From assembly GCA_022563595.1 (NCBI GenBank), contig JADFNB010000020.1, forward strand, positions 1 through 59,116: a stretch of DNA of 59,116 nucleotides. The letters run 5' to 3'. Origin of the DNA: Gemmatimonadota bacterium (lineage in GTDB: Bacteria; Gemmatimonadota; Gemmatimonadetes; Gemmatimonadales; GWC2-71-9). The notes beneath the pieces are model-generated. The model was not told the origin of the DNA. It was given only the letters and a program-made list of their open reading frames with translations, and searched no databases. This document shows, in pieces, positions 40,931-49,414 of the stretch. The position numbers were made by a program, and so were the translations under genes. Position 1 is the first letter of the stretch. Each line of letters starts with the position of its first letter.

Positions 40931-42105
40931 AGAAGATTGCGGTGCTGATGGGAGTCGCCTTCGTCGATATGCTCGGCTTGGCGATGGTCTTTCCGCTGCT
41001 TCCTTTCTACGCGCTGCATCTGGATGCGGACGCATGGGTCATCGGATTGATGATCGCGAGCTTCTCGGTCGCCCAGTTGACGTCGGCGCCCATCTGGGGA
41101 CGGATGTCGGATCGTATCGGACGTCGGCCGGCCCTGATGATCGGGCTCGCGGCATCCGCGATCGCTTTTCTCGTGTTCGGCTTCGCGACCACGATCTGGA
41201 TGCTCTTCCTCTCACGGATCATCCAGGGCGCGGGCGGGGGCACAACCGGCGTGGCACAGGCGTATATCGGCGACGCGATCGAGCCCAAGGAACGCGCCAA
41301 GGCGTTGGGATGGCTGTCGGCGGCCACGTCAGCGGGCGTGATGATCGGGCCGGTAATCGGATCCCTGGCGTTCAGGCTCGGGCCAGCATGGCCCGGCATA
41401 GTCGCGGCGGGACTGTGCGTGATCAATATCGGGTTCACGTCACGCTGGCTGCCTGAGACGTCGCCGGCCATGCGGCGGCCCGCGAGCGCGGGCGCGCACG
41501 TCTCGCAGGAACGCCGGTCGATCCGGGCCGTCGTGTGGGAGGTCCTGCGTGTGCCCGGGGGACAGGTGCCGCAATTGATCTGGATCTATGCGGTCGGCAT
41601 GCTCGGCTTCATGTCGATGGCCGCGATTCTGGCTTTGTATCTGGAGGCTGGTTTCGGCGTCACCGAGCACAACATATGGATCTTCTTCTTCTACGTCGGC
41701 GCTCTCTCCATGGTGATGCGAGCGATCATTCTGGGCAAGCTCGTCGCACGGCTCGGTGAGACCAAGGTGATGCGGATCGGAGCCTTGGCGCTCGCCCTGG
41801 GGCTGGCAGTCATGCCGCTGCCGAGTTCAGTCCCGTTGCTGCTCCTGGCCATGTCGCTCGTGCCGGTCGGGACGGCACTGCTCTTCCCCAGCGTCACCGC
41901 CTTGGTGATCCACAAGGTTTCCGCGCATGAACGCGGGCAGGTCCTTAGCGTTCAGCAGACCTTCGGCGGGGTGTCGCGAGTGATCGCGCCGATCTGGGCG
42001 ACGGCCGTCTTCCAGGGGTTCGGCACCAAGGTACCGTTCTTCATGGCGGCCGGCGTCGTAGCGGTCGTAGCGCTGCTCGCGTTCCGGGTTGTCGAGCGTC
42101 CCTAG
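40927..42105 (+). CDS. MFS transporter (multidrug/tetracycline-type)
   Basis: 392 residues, 12 predicted spans. MFS motif A follows the second span: LTSAPIWGRMSDRIGRRPAL. An early motif (VDMLGLAMVFPLLPFYALHL) and the antiporter-like G-rich segment in span 5 (AATSAGVMIGPVIGSLAF) put it among drug:H+ antiporters, so efflux is more likely than uptake. Coupled to the iron-type permease (ATGA), it might export a siderophore or chelator working with the importer, but that is inference from position. Confidence 0.88.
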   Translation: MKKIAVLMGVAFVDMLGLAMVFPLLPFYALHLDADAWVIGLMIASFSVAQLTSAPIWGRMSDRIGRRPALMIGLAASAIAFLVFGFATTIWMLFLSRIIQGAGGGTTGVAQAYIGDAIEPKERAKALGWLSAATSAGVMIGPVIGSLAFRLGPAWPGIVAAGLCVINIGFTSRWLPETSPAMRRPASAGAHVSQERRSIRAVVWEVLRVPGGQVPQLIWIYAVGMLGFMSMAAILALYLEAGFGVTEHNIWIFFFYVGALSMVMRAIILGKLVARLGETKVMRIGALALALGLAVMPLPSSVPLLLLAMSLVPVGTALLFPSVTALVIHKVSAHERGQVLSVQQTFGGVSRVIAPIWATAVFQGFGTKVPFFMAAGVVAVVALLAFRVVERP

Positions 42106-42204
42106 GGCTGCAAAAAAGCGATTGAGTCAGTGGCCGAGTGCCTCAGCGTCTGGGCGTCCTCGGTCCGCACCTCTCGGCGGCGCCCCAGTCCTTTTTCAGC
42201 AGCC
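42106..42204. repeat. About 99-bp MITE-like inverted-repeat element
   Basis: GGCTGCAAAAAAG (42106-42118) and CTTTTTCAGCAGCC (42191-42204) are near-perfect inverted ends around 72 bases of GC-rich, structured sequence. It fills the whole gap between the convergent MFS and amidohydrolase genes and may act as a bidirectional terminator. The A-run/T-run ends would give a T-rich tail in either direction. Confidence 0.5.
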
Positions 42205-42206
42205 GG

Positions 42207-43877
42207 TTAGGTCCGCCGGCGATAGACCACCTTGCCACCGAGCACGGTCAACTCGACCTTGGTGTCCAGAATCCGATCGTCGCTCACCGTCATGATGTCC
42301 TGATCCAGCACGACGAAGTCCGCATACTTGCCCCTCGTCAGCGAGCCGGTCTCGTTCTCCATGAACGCCGCAAAGGCCGGCCACAGCGTCATGCTGAGCA
42401 GCGCCTCTTGCCGCGTCGTGCGCTCGGCCGGAAGCCATCCGCCCTGCGGGAAGCCGCTCGCGTCCCGGCGCGTGACAAACGCCTTGAACGAGATCAACGG
42501 GTTCACGTGCTCTACGGGTAGATCGGATCCGTTGGGGATGACGACGCCCGTGTTGAGGAGTGAGCGCCACGCGTAGGTTCCCTGGGCACGACTCCATCCG
42601 ATACGCGCGGGAACCCAGTACATGTCACTCGTCTGATGACTGCCTTGCATGGACGGGATGACGCCGAGTTCGGCGAAGCGCGGGATATCCTGATAATTGA
42701 GAATCTGTGCGTGCTCTATGCGGAAGCGGTGATCGGCGACGGGTACCTCGTTGAGGGCGTCCTCGAAGATGTCGAGCGCAATACGATTGGCTCTGTCCCC
42801 GATAGCGTGCACGTTCAGCTGGAAACCGTTCCGGAGTGCCTTGACGGCGACGCGACGCGTCATGTCGAGGTCGGCCGTGATGAGGCCCCTGTTCCCGGGC
42901 TCGTCGTCGTAGTCCTCGAGCAGCGCTGCCCCGCGACTGCCGAGCGCGCCGTCGATGGTGATCTTGATGGAGTGAAACCAGATACGGCCGTCGAATAGGG
43001 CCTCCTGCGTGCCACGCCGCATGAACCGATCGAGCGTCGCTTCATTCGCTCGAATCATGACATAGTTGCGCAGGTTGTAGTTTCCCTCGCGCGCGAGGTC
43101 CTCATAGATCCCGATCGTACGTTCGCCGACACCCGCGTCGTGGATGCCGGTCAATCCCCACCTGTTGGCTTCGGCAATTGCGGCCAGCGTCGCCGCGCGA
43201 ATCTCCTCGTCTGACGTCGCCGGAATGACGCGTGTCACGGGGTCCTTCGCGTGATCGATCAGGACGCCGGTGGGATTCCCCTCGTTGTCGCGAATGAATC
43301 GTCCCCCCTCCGGATCCCGAGTTCCTGACGAAACGCCTGCGAGTTCCATCGCCTTGGTGTTGATGAGCGCGGCGTGGCCGTCGACCCGGGTCAGGTATAC
43401 GGGGTTGTTCGGTACGGCGCGCGACAGGGCCTCATGGGTAGGGAAACGGGTATCGGCCCAGTCGTTCTGATCCCAGCCGCGTCCTAGGATCCATTCGCTC
43501 GGCTCGGCGGAACGCGCCCGTTTCACGACCCGTTCGATGATCTCCTCATACGATGTCGTGCCCACGAGATCTACGCGGCGCAGTGTCTGGCCGAGGCCCA
43601 CCAGGTGTGCGTGGGCATCGACCATACCCGGAATCACCGTCTTGCCGTCCAGATCCATCCGTTCGGTGGACGATCCCGCGAACGTCATAGCACCCCGCTC
43701 GCTTCCGACGAACACGATGCGGCCGTCGCGAATGGCCATGGCCGTTGCGGTCGGCCGCGTCTGGTCGGCGGTGTAGATGCGGGCGTTGGTGACGATCAGG
43801 TCGGCCGGGCGCTGTTGCTGCGCGGCTAGGACGGGAGCCACTACCAGGAAGACGAGTGCAACAGGTAGGAAGATCAT
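42207..43877 (-). CDS. Secreted amidohydrolase (YtcJ-like)
   Basis: 556 residues with a signal peptide (1-20, LPVALVFLVVAPVLAAQ). Metal-dependent hydrolase fold: DLIVTNARIYTADQ (N-terminal beta), GKTVIPGMVDAHAHLVGLG with ligands His89 and His91, then VYLTRVDGHAALINTKAM, GLTGIHDAGVGERTIG, LNVHAIGDRANRIALDIFED and RIEHAQILNYQDIPRFAELG, all typical of the YtcJ/amidohydrolase-3 group. It hydrolyses an amide or related C-N bond; the substrate is not known. ATG overlaps the stop of the PLP decarboxylase upstream, so it is the last gene of a three-gene minus-strand operon. Confidence 0.92.
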   Translation of the reverse strand: MIFLPVALVFLVVAPVLAAQQQRPADLIVTNARIYTADQTRPTATAMAIRDGRIVFVGSERGAMTFAGSSTERMDLDGKTVIPGMVDAHAHLVGLGQTLRRVDLVGTTSYEEIIERVVKRARSAEPSEWILGRGWDQNDWADTRFPTHEALSRAVPNNPVYLTRVDGHAALINTKAMELAGVSSGTRDPEGGRFIRDNEGNPTGVLIDHAKDPVTRVIPATSDEEIRAATLAAIAEANRWGLTGIHDAGVGERTIGIYEDLAREGNYNLRNYVMIRANEATLDRFMRRGTQEALFDGRIWFHSIKITIDGALGSRGAALLEDYDDEPGNRGLITADLDMTRRVAVKALRNGFQLNVHAIGDRANRIALDIFEDALNEVPVADHRFRIEHAQILNYQDIPRFAELGVIPSMQGSHQTSDMYWVPARIGWSRAQGTYAWRSLLNTGVVIPNGSDLPVEHVNPLISFKAFVTRRDASGFPQGGWLPAERTTRQEALLSMTLWPAFAAFMENETGSLTRGKYADFVVLDQDIMTVSDDRILDTKVELTVLGGKVVYRRRT

Positions 43878-45325
43878 GGCACGTTCGCAGGAGAGAGTTC
43901 ACGTTCGAGTTGGACACCCAACTCGGCGATCACGTCTATCGCGAGCCGGGTATCGCTGGTGCTGGTGCGGAAATTTATGATGGCGGCTCGGAGACAGTAT
44001 ATACCGTCGACCGTGGTTCCGGCGAGGAATACCCGCCCGTCCTTCTGAATGCGGTCGACCAGCCGCCGGTTGAACATGTCGGGGTCGATACCGTCCGGCA
44101 CGAAGCGGAAGCACGCGATGCTCAGGCCCGTGACCCCCACCGGCTCGAGCCGGGGATGTTCGAGCACCAGCCGGCGCAGCTCGGCGGCCGCCGCGATGTC
44201 GCGGCGCCACAGCGCGCGGTAGCCCTCGAGCCCGATCTGCCGCATGACCGCCCAGATCTTGAGGGCGCGGAACGCGCGCGATAGCTGTGGTCCCTGTTGA
44301 TGAAACCAGAGCGGGCCGTTGAAGTAGTCGTCGTCCTGCACCTCCAAGTACGCGGCCTGGGTCGCGAACGCGCGGGTCAGCGCGTTGCGGTCTTTCACCA
44401 GCACGGCGCCGGCCTCATACGGTACGTAGAGCCACTTGTGCGGGTTGAGGGCTACGCTGTCCGCGTCCGCGAGGCCCTCGTACTGCCCGGCCAGCTCCGG
44501 CAGCGCCGCCCCCACCGCTCCGTACGCCCCGTCTACGTGGAACCAGAGCCCCTCCCGCTTGGCGATGTCACGAATCCGGGCCAGAGGGTCGATAGCGCCG
44601 GTGTTCACGGTGCCGGTCGTGCCGATGACGCAGATCGGGTGGCGGCCGGCCTCGGAATCGTTCGCGATGGCGCGCTCGAGCGCCGCCACGTCCATGCGGC
44701 GTTGAGAGTCGATCGGGAGGAGGTGCAACGCTTCATTGCCCAGCCCGAGCCACTCGACCGCACGGCGAACGCAGGAATGCGTCTCGTGCGTCACGTACAC
44801 GACGGGACGCCGGTCGATCCCCATCAGACCCGACGCCCGGCTGCCAGGCAGCATGGCCTCGCGCATGGCGGTGAGCGCCACGAAGTTGGCTGCCGAGCCG
44901 CCGCTCAACAGAATGCCCCCTGCGCTCGGTTCGTAACCGATCAGCTCGGCCAGCCAGCGCATGACCGTCATCTCGACGAACGTGGCGATCTGCGCGCTGC
45001 CCGAACAGTTGTTGTTCATGGTGGTCGCCAGCAGATCGGTGGCCATGCCCAATGGACTCGCACTCGCGCGTATGTACCCCCACCAGCGGGGGTGCCCGAT
45101 CCCGAGCGAGTAAGGGAGGATGTCGCGCTCGATGTCGTCGAGCACCGTCTCGATGCTTGAGGGGCGGTCCGGGAGCGGGGCGGTCTGAAACCGTCTGACC
45201 ACCTCGTCGGGGGGACGCCGGAACGCCTCGCGCTCCGGCAACGCGCGGAGGTATCCGGCTGCCAGAGCGGCGACGCGCGTGAGGGTGCGCTCGAACGCGT
45301 CAACCGAGAAGTCGGGGCTCGTCAC
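43874..45325 (-). CDS. Group II PLP-dependent amino-acid decarboxylase
   Basis: 483 residues. It has the aromatic L-amino-acid/glutamate decarboxylase fold: HPRWWGYIRASASPLGMATD, NNNCSGSAQIATFVEMTVMR, the PLP-stacking His in THETHSCVRRA (180-190), GTTGTVNTGAIDPLARI, WFHVDGAYGA (Asp265) and the PLP lysine Lys297 in NPHKWLYVPY. It should remove the alpha-carboxyl of an amino acid such as an aromatic one; similar proteins also act as aldehyde synthases. GTG start overlapping the alpha/beta hydrolase stop. Confidence 0.92.
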   Translation of the reverse strand: MTSPDFSVDAFERTLTRVAALAAGYLRALPEREAFRRPPDEVVRRFQTAPLPDRPSSIETVLDDIERDILPYSLGIGHPRWWGYIRASASPLGMATDLLATTMNNNCSGSAQIATFVEMTVMRWLAELIGYEPSAGGILLSGGSAANFVALTAMREAMLPGSRASGLMGIDRRPVVYVTHETHSCVRRAVEWLGLGNEALHLLPIDSQRRMDVAALERAIANDSEAGRHPICVIGTTGTVNTGAIDPLARIRDIAKREGLWFHVDGAYGAVGAALPELAGQYEGLADADSVALNPHKWLYVPYEAGAVLVKDRNALTRAFATQAAYLEVQDDDYFNGPLWFHQQGPQLSRAFRALKIWAVMRQIGLEGYRALWRRDIAAAAELRRLVLEHPRLEPVGVTGLSIACFRFVPDGIDPDMFNRRLVDRIQKDGRVFLAGTTVDGIYCLRAAIINFRTSTSDTRLAIDVIAELGVQLERELSPANVP

Positions 45326-46185
45326 TGGAGCGTCTCCCTGAGGAATGCGGTCATGTGCTGCCGATAACGCTCCGTGTCGTAATCATACGTGTCGTTGTGC
45401 CCGGCGTTGATGATCTCGACGAACTCGCGGGCTCTGCCGGCCCGAGCAACCGCCCGCCCCATGCTGATCGGCACGATCCGGTCGTGCGTTCCATGGAACA
45501 CGAGCAGCGGGACCGACAGCTCGCGCGCGCGGGCGACGTTGTCGAGCCGATGGCGGAGCAGGAACCGCGGGAAGAACCAGTAGTGCAGCCGTGCCATCTC
45601 CCGTGCGCTCGAAAACGGCGAGTCCAGCACCACCGTGCGCACCGGACGGCTGATGGCGAGATAGAGCGCAACCGCACTCCCCAAGGAGCGACCGTAAACG
45701 CCAACGCGCGTACTGTCGATCTCGCGGCGGGCCGTCAGGTACATCCAGGCGGCTTCCGCGTCGCGGTAGAGCCCGCTTTCCGTCGGCGAGCCGCCGCTCT
45801 CGCCGTATCCGCGGTAATCGACGATCAGGAGCCCGATCTCCTCGAGCCGCAGCCGGCGGATCACTGGGGCCAGGGCGGCCACTGTCTCCATGTTGCCGTA
45901 GAACCAGAGCAGTCCGGGTGCGGTGGTCGAGGTCGTACTCGACTCCGCGGTTCCCGAGTCACCTCGCGCCGCGCGCGGCGGCAGATACCATCCGTGCAGC
46001 GTGACGTCGTCCGCGGTTGTCAACGTAACCCGTTCGCCGTCGGGGAAGCCAAGTGCGCCGGGCGACGGCAGCTCACGGCGCGGTGCCGGGAAGGCCAGCC
46101 TGTCCTGGTAGGTCCACAAGAGCGCGGCTACCGCCACGTACGCGGCGGCGACTGCGAGAAGGATCTTGAGCGCACTCGGCAACAT
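45322..46185 (-). CDS. Membrane-anchored alpha/beta hydrolase
   Basis: 287 residues. An N-terminal membrane anchor ([20 protein letters not shown]) precedes the hydrolase fold. Catalytic triad: Ser167 ([13 protein letters not shown]), Asp235 ([11 protein letters not shown]), His263 ([10 protein letters not shown]). The oxyanion turn is WFYGNMET. This is the BEM46/YqiK-like group of bacterial serine hydrolases with unknown substrates. ATG 46185 is chosen because the upstream extension to 46263 overlaps the divergent ABC gene's promoter and lacks a clear function. First gene of the operon with the decarboxylase and amidohydrolase. Confidence 0.87.
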   Translation of the reverse strand: MLPSALKILLAVAAAYVAVAALLWTYQDRLAFPAPRRELPSPGALGFPDGERVTLTTADDVTLHGWYLPPRAARGDSGTAESSTTSTTAPGLLWFYGNMETVAALAPVIRRLRLEEIGLLIVDYRGYGESGGSPTESGLYRDAEAAWMYLTARREIDSTRVGVYGRSLGSAVALYLAISRPVRTVVLDSPFSSAREMARLHYWFFPRFLLRHRLDNVARARELSVPLLVFHGTHDRIVPISMGRAVARAGRAREFVEIINAGHNDTYDYDTERYRQHMTAFLRETLQ

Positions 46186-46261
46186 GGGCCGAAAGGTAAG
46201 GGAGCGGAGGCTGGAGAGGCAGAGGAAGCACGGGCCGACCGTGACGCATAGATTCCGGCTC

Positions 46262-47008
46262 ATGACGGATCATGCGATTAGGTGCCGGGGCCTGGTCAAA
46301 CGCTATGGCGACGTGATCGCGGTCGACGGACTGGATCTCCAGGTAGGTGTGGGCGAATGCTTCGGGCTGTTGGGCCCGAACGGTGCGGGGAAGACGACCA
46401 CCGTCGAGATTCTCCAGGGACTGCTCGTCCCCGATGCGGGAGACGTCGAGGTGCTGGGCATGGGCACTGGCATCTGGGGTATCTCGTTCGGGACGGTGCG
46501 CGCCAGAAACAAGGGTCTCCTCAAGCGCATGCTCGCCGCGCCGATGCGCAAAGGCAACTTCCTGGCCGCCCAGGTCTTCGCGCGGCTCGCCTTCCTGGGC
46601 CTCGAGGTAGTTGCCGTCCTGCTGTTCGGTGCCCTGGTGTTCCACGTGCCGATCCGCGGATCGTTCCTGGTGCTCGCGCTCATCGTGCTCGTCGGCGCCA
46701 TGGCCTTTGCCGGTCTCGGCCTCCTCGTGGCGAGCCGCGCGCAGACGATCCAGGGTGTATCCGGCCTCATGAATCTGGTGATGGTACCGATGTGGATCCT
46801 GTCGGGAGTGTTTTTCTCCTGGTCACACTTTCCTGACGGTATGCAGCCGTTCATCCGCGTGCTGCCGCTCACGGCTCTCAACGACGGGCTCCGGGCGGTG
46901 TTGTTGGATGGCGCTGGGGTGACGGCAATAGCGGGTTTCGTCGCGGTGCTGGCGACCTGGGGTGTAGCCAGCTTCGCGATCGCGTTGAAGATCTTCAGGT
47001 GGAGCTAA
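46262..47008 (+). CDS. In-frame deletion fusion: ABC ATPase N-terminus joined to ABC-2 permease
   Basis: 248 residues. Residues 1-68 are the start of a CcmA/drug-type ATPase: [20 protein letters not shown], Walker [11 protein letters not shown] (38-47), [12 protein letters not shown]. At about residue 68 (near 46463) the text switches to the second half of an ABC-2 permease: [40 protein letters not shown] and four or five spans to [11 protein letters not shown]. The Q-loop, signature, Walker B and first permease half are all missing, so it cannot hydrolyse ATP normally. Both parents have an M-G at the joint, which fits recombination at a short shared sequence. Probably non-functional, though the frame is kept. 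Confidence 0.8.
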   Translation: MTDHAIRCRGLVKRYGDVIAVDGLDLQVGVGECFGLLGPNGAGKTTTVEILQGLLVPDAGDVEVLGMGTGIWGISFGTVRARNKGLLKRMLAAPMRKGNFLAAQVFARLAFLGLEVVAVLLFGALVFHVPIRGSFLVLALIVLVGAMAFAGLGLLVASRAQTIQGVSGLMNLVMVPMWILSGVFFSWSHFPDGMQPFIRVLPLTALNDGLRAVLLDGAGVTAIAGFVAVLATWGVASFAIALKIFRWS

Positions 47009-47367
47009 TGGCCAAAAAACTCTCCGCAATGGCGCAACAGGCAATGACGGCGCTCGACGAGGGGCAGCGCAAGTTAGATCGCATCCACGGGCTCATCGAG
47101 CAGTATGCCTCTACCAAGCAGGACTACTTTACCGGGATGATCGCGCGGGCCTCGGCTGACGTCGGCCGGTTGTTCATGGACAACAAGTTCGGCGTGATGT
47201 CGGATCACGCGAACCAGATTGGCATGCTGGCCAAACGAGGAGGATCCGCGCAGAGCAAGTTCACTGCACTGCGTGAGACCTTGAGTTCGTTGCGCCGCGA
47301 GATGGAGCGCAAGAGAAGGGCGATCCTGCACGCGGCGCGAGACGGCCCGGCTGGCCAGGGCGACTAG
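47008..47367 (+). CDS. Small helical protein, unknown function
   Basis: 119 residues, TAATG-coupled to the ABC fusion. It is nearly all helix: MAQQAMTALDEGQRKLDRIH, then LIEQYASTKQDYF and a basic C-terminal coiled coil (LSSLRREMERKRRAILHA). No signal peptide or membrane span is seen. I recognise no family. Helical bundles of this kind often bind protein partners; it may have worked with the transporter before the deletion. Confidence 0.55.
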   Translation: MAKKLSAMAQQAMTALDEGQRKLDRIHGLIEQYASTKQDYFTGMIARASADVGRLFMDNKFGVMSDHANQIGMLAKRGGSAQSKFTALRETLSSLRREMERKRRAILHAARDGPAGQGD

Positions 47368-47426
47368 CGGAGGCGGGTTGTGCCTGCCCATGCGACGATC
47401 GGCTCGGAGTATGTGCCTGATCGCGG

Positions 47427-47445
47427 TTCGGGCACGTAGCCCGAA
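47427..47445 (+). terminator. Short hairpin after the helical protein
   Basis: TTCGGGC (47427-47433), loop ACGTA, GCCCGAA (47439-47445): a perfect 7-bp stem 60 bases after the stop. No T-run follows, so termination is only possible. Confidence 0.35.
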
Positions 47446-47447
47446 GG

Positions 47448-47744
47448 TTGCGAGAGCCGCTGACGCCCACCCGCGGGAAGGGGTCGGCGGACTTTGGTGC
47501 TGCGCTGCAGGCCCGGGCGCTCGGCAACCGAGTTCTGCTCACGGCAGACGTCCGATCGTCCACGCTGTCCGGCGAGGCACGCAGAGCCGGGCTCGACGGC
47601 GTGTTCTTCCGGGCGGACGAGCAGGTCGTCGATGCGTCGGTCGAGTTGCGGTATCAGCCCGAGCGGCTCGTACACGAGCTGGAGCGTCGATCTTCGGGTT
47701 GTGTTGGATCGCTGGTGATCCACACGACGAAAGTTCGCACCTGA
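47448..47744 (+). CDS. Hypothetical protein or gene remnant carrying direct repeat 1
   Basis: 98 residues from TTG 47448. The middle reads like real protein (GNRVLLTADVRSSTLSGEAR, AGLDGVFFRADEQVVDASVE, LRYQPERLVHELERRSSG), but I do not recognise the family and the weak start and short length suggest a fragment. Codons for RLVHELERRSSGCVG form a 44-base segment repeated after the VapBC module at 48485, as if the module landed at the end of this gene. Confidence 0.35.
   Translation: MREPLTPTRGKGSADFGAALQARALGNRVLLTADVRSSTLSGEARRAGLDGVFFRADEQVVDASVELRYQPERLVHELERRSSGCVGSLVIHTTKVRT
47665..47708 (+). repeat. 44-bp direct repeat, left of VapBC
   Basis: 42 of 44 bases match 48485-48528 in the same orientation (core GGAGCGTCGATCTTCGGG). 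The two copies flank the 0.8-kb toxin-antitoxin region. Confidence 0.88.
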
Positions 47745-47778
47745 GCGCCTGAGCACCTACCGGCGGCGCGTGCGCATC

Positions 47779-47807
47779 TTGACATCATGATGTTGTGATG
47801 CTACGAT
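47779..47807 (+). promoter_or_regulatory. vapBC promoter with palindromic operator
   Basis: TTGACA at 47779-47784, exactly 17 bases, TACGAT at 47802-47807, then 6 bases to the ATG at 47814, so the transcript is likely leaderless. Between the boxes lies the perfect 12-bp palindrome ACATCATGATGT (47782-47793), a natural operator for a ribbon-helix-helix antitoxin that represses its own promoter. Confidence 0.75.
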
Positions 47808-47813
47808 GCTTTC

Positions 47814-48035
47814 ATGCGAACAACGCTTACGTTGGACGATGACATCCTCCGTGCGGCCCGGAGCCTAGCTGCCACGGAGAACCGCAGCATCGGGGACGTC
47901 ATTTCCGATCTGGCCCGCCGCGGATTGCGTCCCGCCGAACCCCAGATCGGGGAGCACGGCGTTCCCACCTTCGACGTCCCCTCGGATGCGCCTCCGCTGA
48001 CCCCGGAGATGGTGAGAGAGGCGCTCGACGACTGA
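47814..48035 (+). CDS. VapB-type antitoxin (ribbon-helix-helix)
   Basis: 73 residues. The N-terminal MRTTLTLDDDILRAARSLAA then TENRSIGDVISDLARRGL is a CopG/RHH fold: a beta strand for DNA contact followed by two helices. The C-terminal part (TFDVPSDAPPLTPEMVREAL) would wrap the toxin. It neutralises the downstream PIN toxin and represses the operon through the palindrome in its promoter. One base separates its stop from the toxin ATG. Confidence 0.9.
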   Translation: MRTTLTLDDDILRAARSLAATENRSIGDVISDLARRGLRPAEPQIGEHGVPTFDVPSDAPPLTPEMVREALDD

Positions 48036-48036
48036 G

Positions 48037-48474
48037 ATGGCCGTGCTGCTCGACGTGAACGTGCTGATTGCGCTCGCGTGGCCCAATCATGTGCACCACG
48101 CGGCGGCAGTGGCGTGGTTCACGGCACATCGAGACGGCGGGTGGGCAACTTGCCCCGTCACCGAAAGCGGGTTCGTACGAGTCTCCTCCAACACACACGT
48201 CATTCCGGAGGCGAAGCGCCCCGCGGAGGCCATCGCCGTGCTCCGCGCACTCACCGCACTGAACGGGCATCGGTTTTGGTCCGATGACGTCTCGTTCTGC
48301 CAGTCCTCGTTCATCGCGCCGGCGCGCATCGTCAGCCACGGCCAAGTGACCGATGCGCACCTCGTGGCCCTCGCGCTGCACCGTCAAGGGCGGCTTGCGA
48401 CATTCGACCGGAGGATGGGAGATGTCGTGCCAGCTCACGTCGACGTTGCAGGCATCTTGCTGCTGCTGAGCTGA
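48037..48474 (+). CDS. VapC-type PIN-domain toxin
   Basis: 145 residues. PIN acidic residues are all present: Asp6 (LLDVNVLIAL), Glu43 (VTESGFVRV), Asp106 (VTDAHLVALAL) and Asp124 (ATFDRRM). It is a Mg-dependent endoribonuclease, typically cutting tRNA or rRNA, held in check by the antitoxin encoded just upstream. The TA-type subfamily has the N-V-L-I-A-L-A-W start and the long SSFIAPARIVSHGQVTDAH segment. Intact and probably functional. Confidence 0.93.
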   Translation: MAVLLDVNVLIALAWPNHVHHAAAVAWFTAHRDGGWATCPVTESGFVRVSSNTHVIPEAKRPAEAIAVLRALTALNGHRFWSDDVSFCQSSFIAPARIVSHGQVTDAHLVALALHRQGRLATFDRRMGDVVPAHVDVAGILLLLS

Positions 48475-48484
48475 CGTCCCGGCA

Positions 48485-48528
48485 GGCTCGTACGCGAGAT
48501 GGAGCGTCGATCTTCGGGTTGTGTTGGA
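48485..48528 (+). repeat. 44-bp direct repeat, right of VapBC
   Basis: Copy of 47665-47708 with two mismatches, starting 11 bases after the VapC stop. No reading frame of note follows it before the hydrolase stop at 48587. Confidence 0.88.
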
Positions 48529-48586
48529 CCGTTAGAGTATGCTAGTCGTCGCTTCGCATGTCGATGGAGCTTCCGTTACAGCTAGC

Positions 48587-49414
48587 CTAGAGCAGGTCCC
48601 GTACGGCGCGCACGACATCCTCTCCATGAGTGAGAGGTAGTATGTGGCCCGCACCGTCCACCAGGCGGAACTCGGCGCCTGGAATCCCGTCGGCCAGCTC
48701 CCGCCCTGCCGCGACCGGAAACAGGTGGTCCTCCCCGCCGGAGAGCACGATGGTCGGAACCGTGATGCGACCGAGCTGGGCGCGCACGTCGAAACCCCAC
48801 ATCGCCAACCGATAGGACCGCCGCGCGCGCCAGTCGGTGGCGCGCCACCCCGCGAGGCCGACCCGCAGGTCGGTCTTATGGGCCAGCGTCTGGAAGTCGA
48901 CCGATTCGGAGACGCCGCGCGACAGGATCCGGTGGACGGAGCGGGTGACCGTGCGGTTGTTCCACACACGCATGAGGGGCCCAATGCCCAGACGTAGCTC
49001 ATGCGTGCGTGCCTTCAGGACCCGCAGGCGCACCGCGTCGTACATCGGGCCGGCGGTGGTGGCGACCAGGATCAACCCGTCGATGTCCGCGGGGCCGCGA
49101 CCGCCGTGATGGAGCCACCATGCGAGGGCGAGCATGCCGCCGAAGCTGTGCCCGATCACCAAACGCCTCTCGGCATCCGTCCAGGTCGGCGCGTCGAGCA
49201 GGCGATCGACCGCCGAGACGTACGCGGCCATCCCATCTCCCGCCGCTCCACGGCCGCCCGAACTCGCGTCTCCGGCGGCCTGATTGAAGTCGGCCCGCAG
49301 GGTCGCCACCGGCAACGGCGGGAACACCGTCGCGTTGAGCGACATGCCCGGAAGAACGAGCGCCGCTTCCCTCCCGCTCTCGGTGGAATCCGCTACCTTA
49401 TGCGACTGGCACAT
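48587..49414 (-). CDS. Alpha/beta hydrolase
   Basis: 275 residues from ATG 49414. Fold marks: ALVLPGMSLNATVFPPL (oxyanion strand), Ser90 in RLVIGHSFGGMLAL, Asp229 in TIVLSGGEDHLFPV, His257 in DGAGHILPLTHGE: a full catalytic triad. No signal peptide. Substrate unknown. The start is uncertain: the chosen ATG overlaps the ATG of the divergent kinase by two bases, and a GTG or TTG further in would lose the first strand. Confidence 0.82.
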   Translation of the reverse strand: MCQSHKVADSTESGREAALVLPGMSLNATVFPPLPVATLRADFNQAAGDASSGGRGAAGDGMAAYVSAVDRLLDAPTWTDAERRLVIGHSFGGMLALAWWLHHGGRGPADIDGLILVATTAGPMYDAVRLRVLKARTHELRLGIGPLMRVWNNRTVTRSVHRILSRGVSESVDFQTLAHKTDLRVGLAGWRATDWRARRSYRLAMWGFDVRAQLGRITVPTIVLSGGEDHLFPVAAGRELADGIPGAEFRLVDGAGHILPLTHGEDVVRAVRDLL

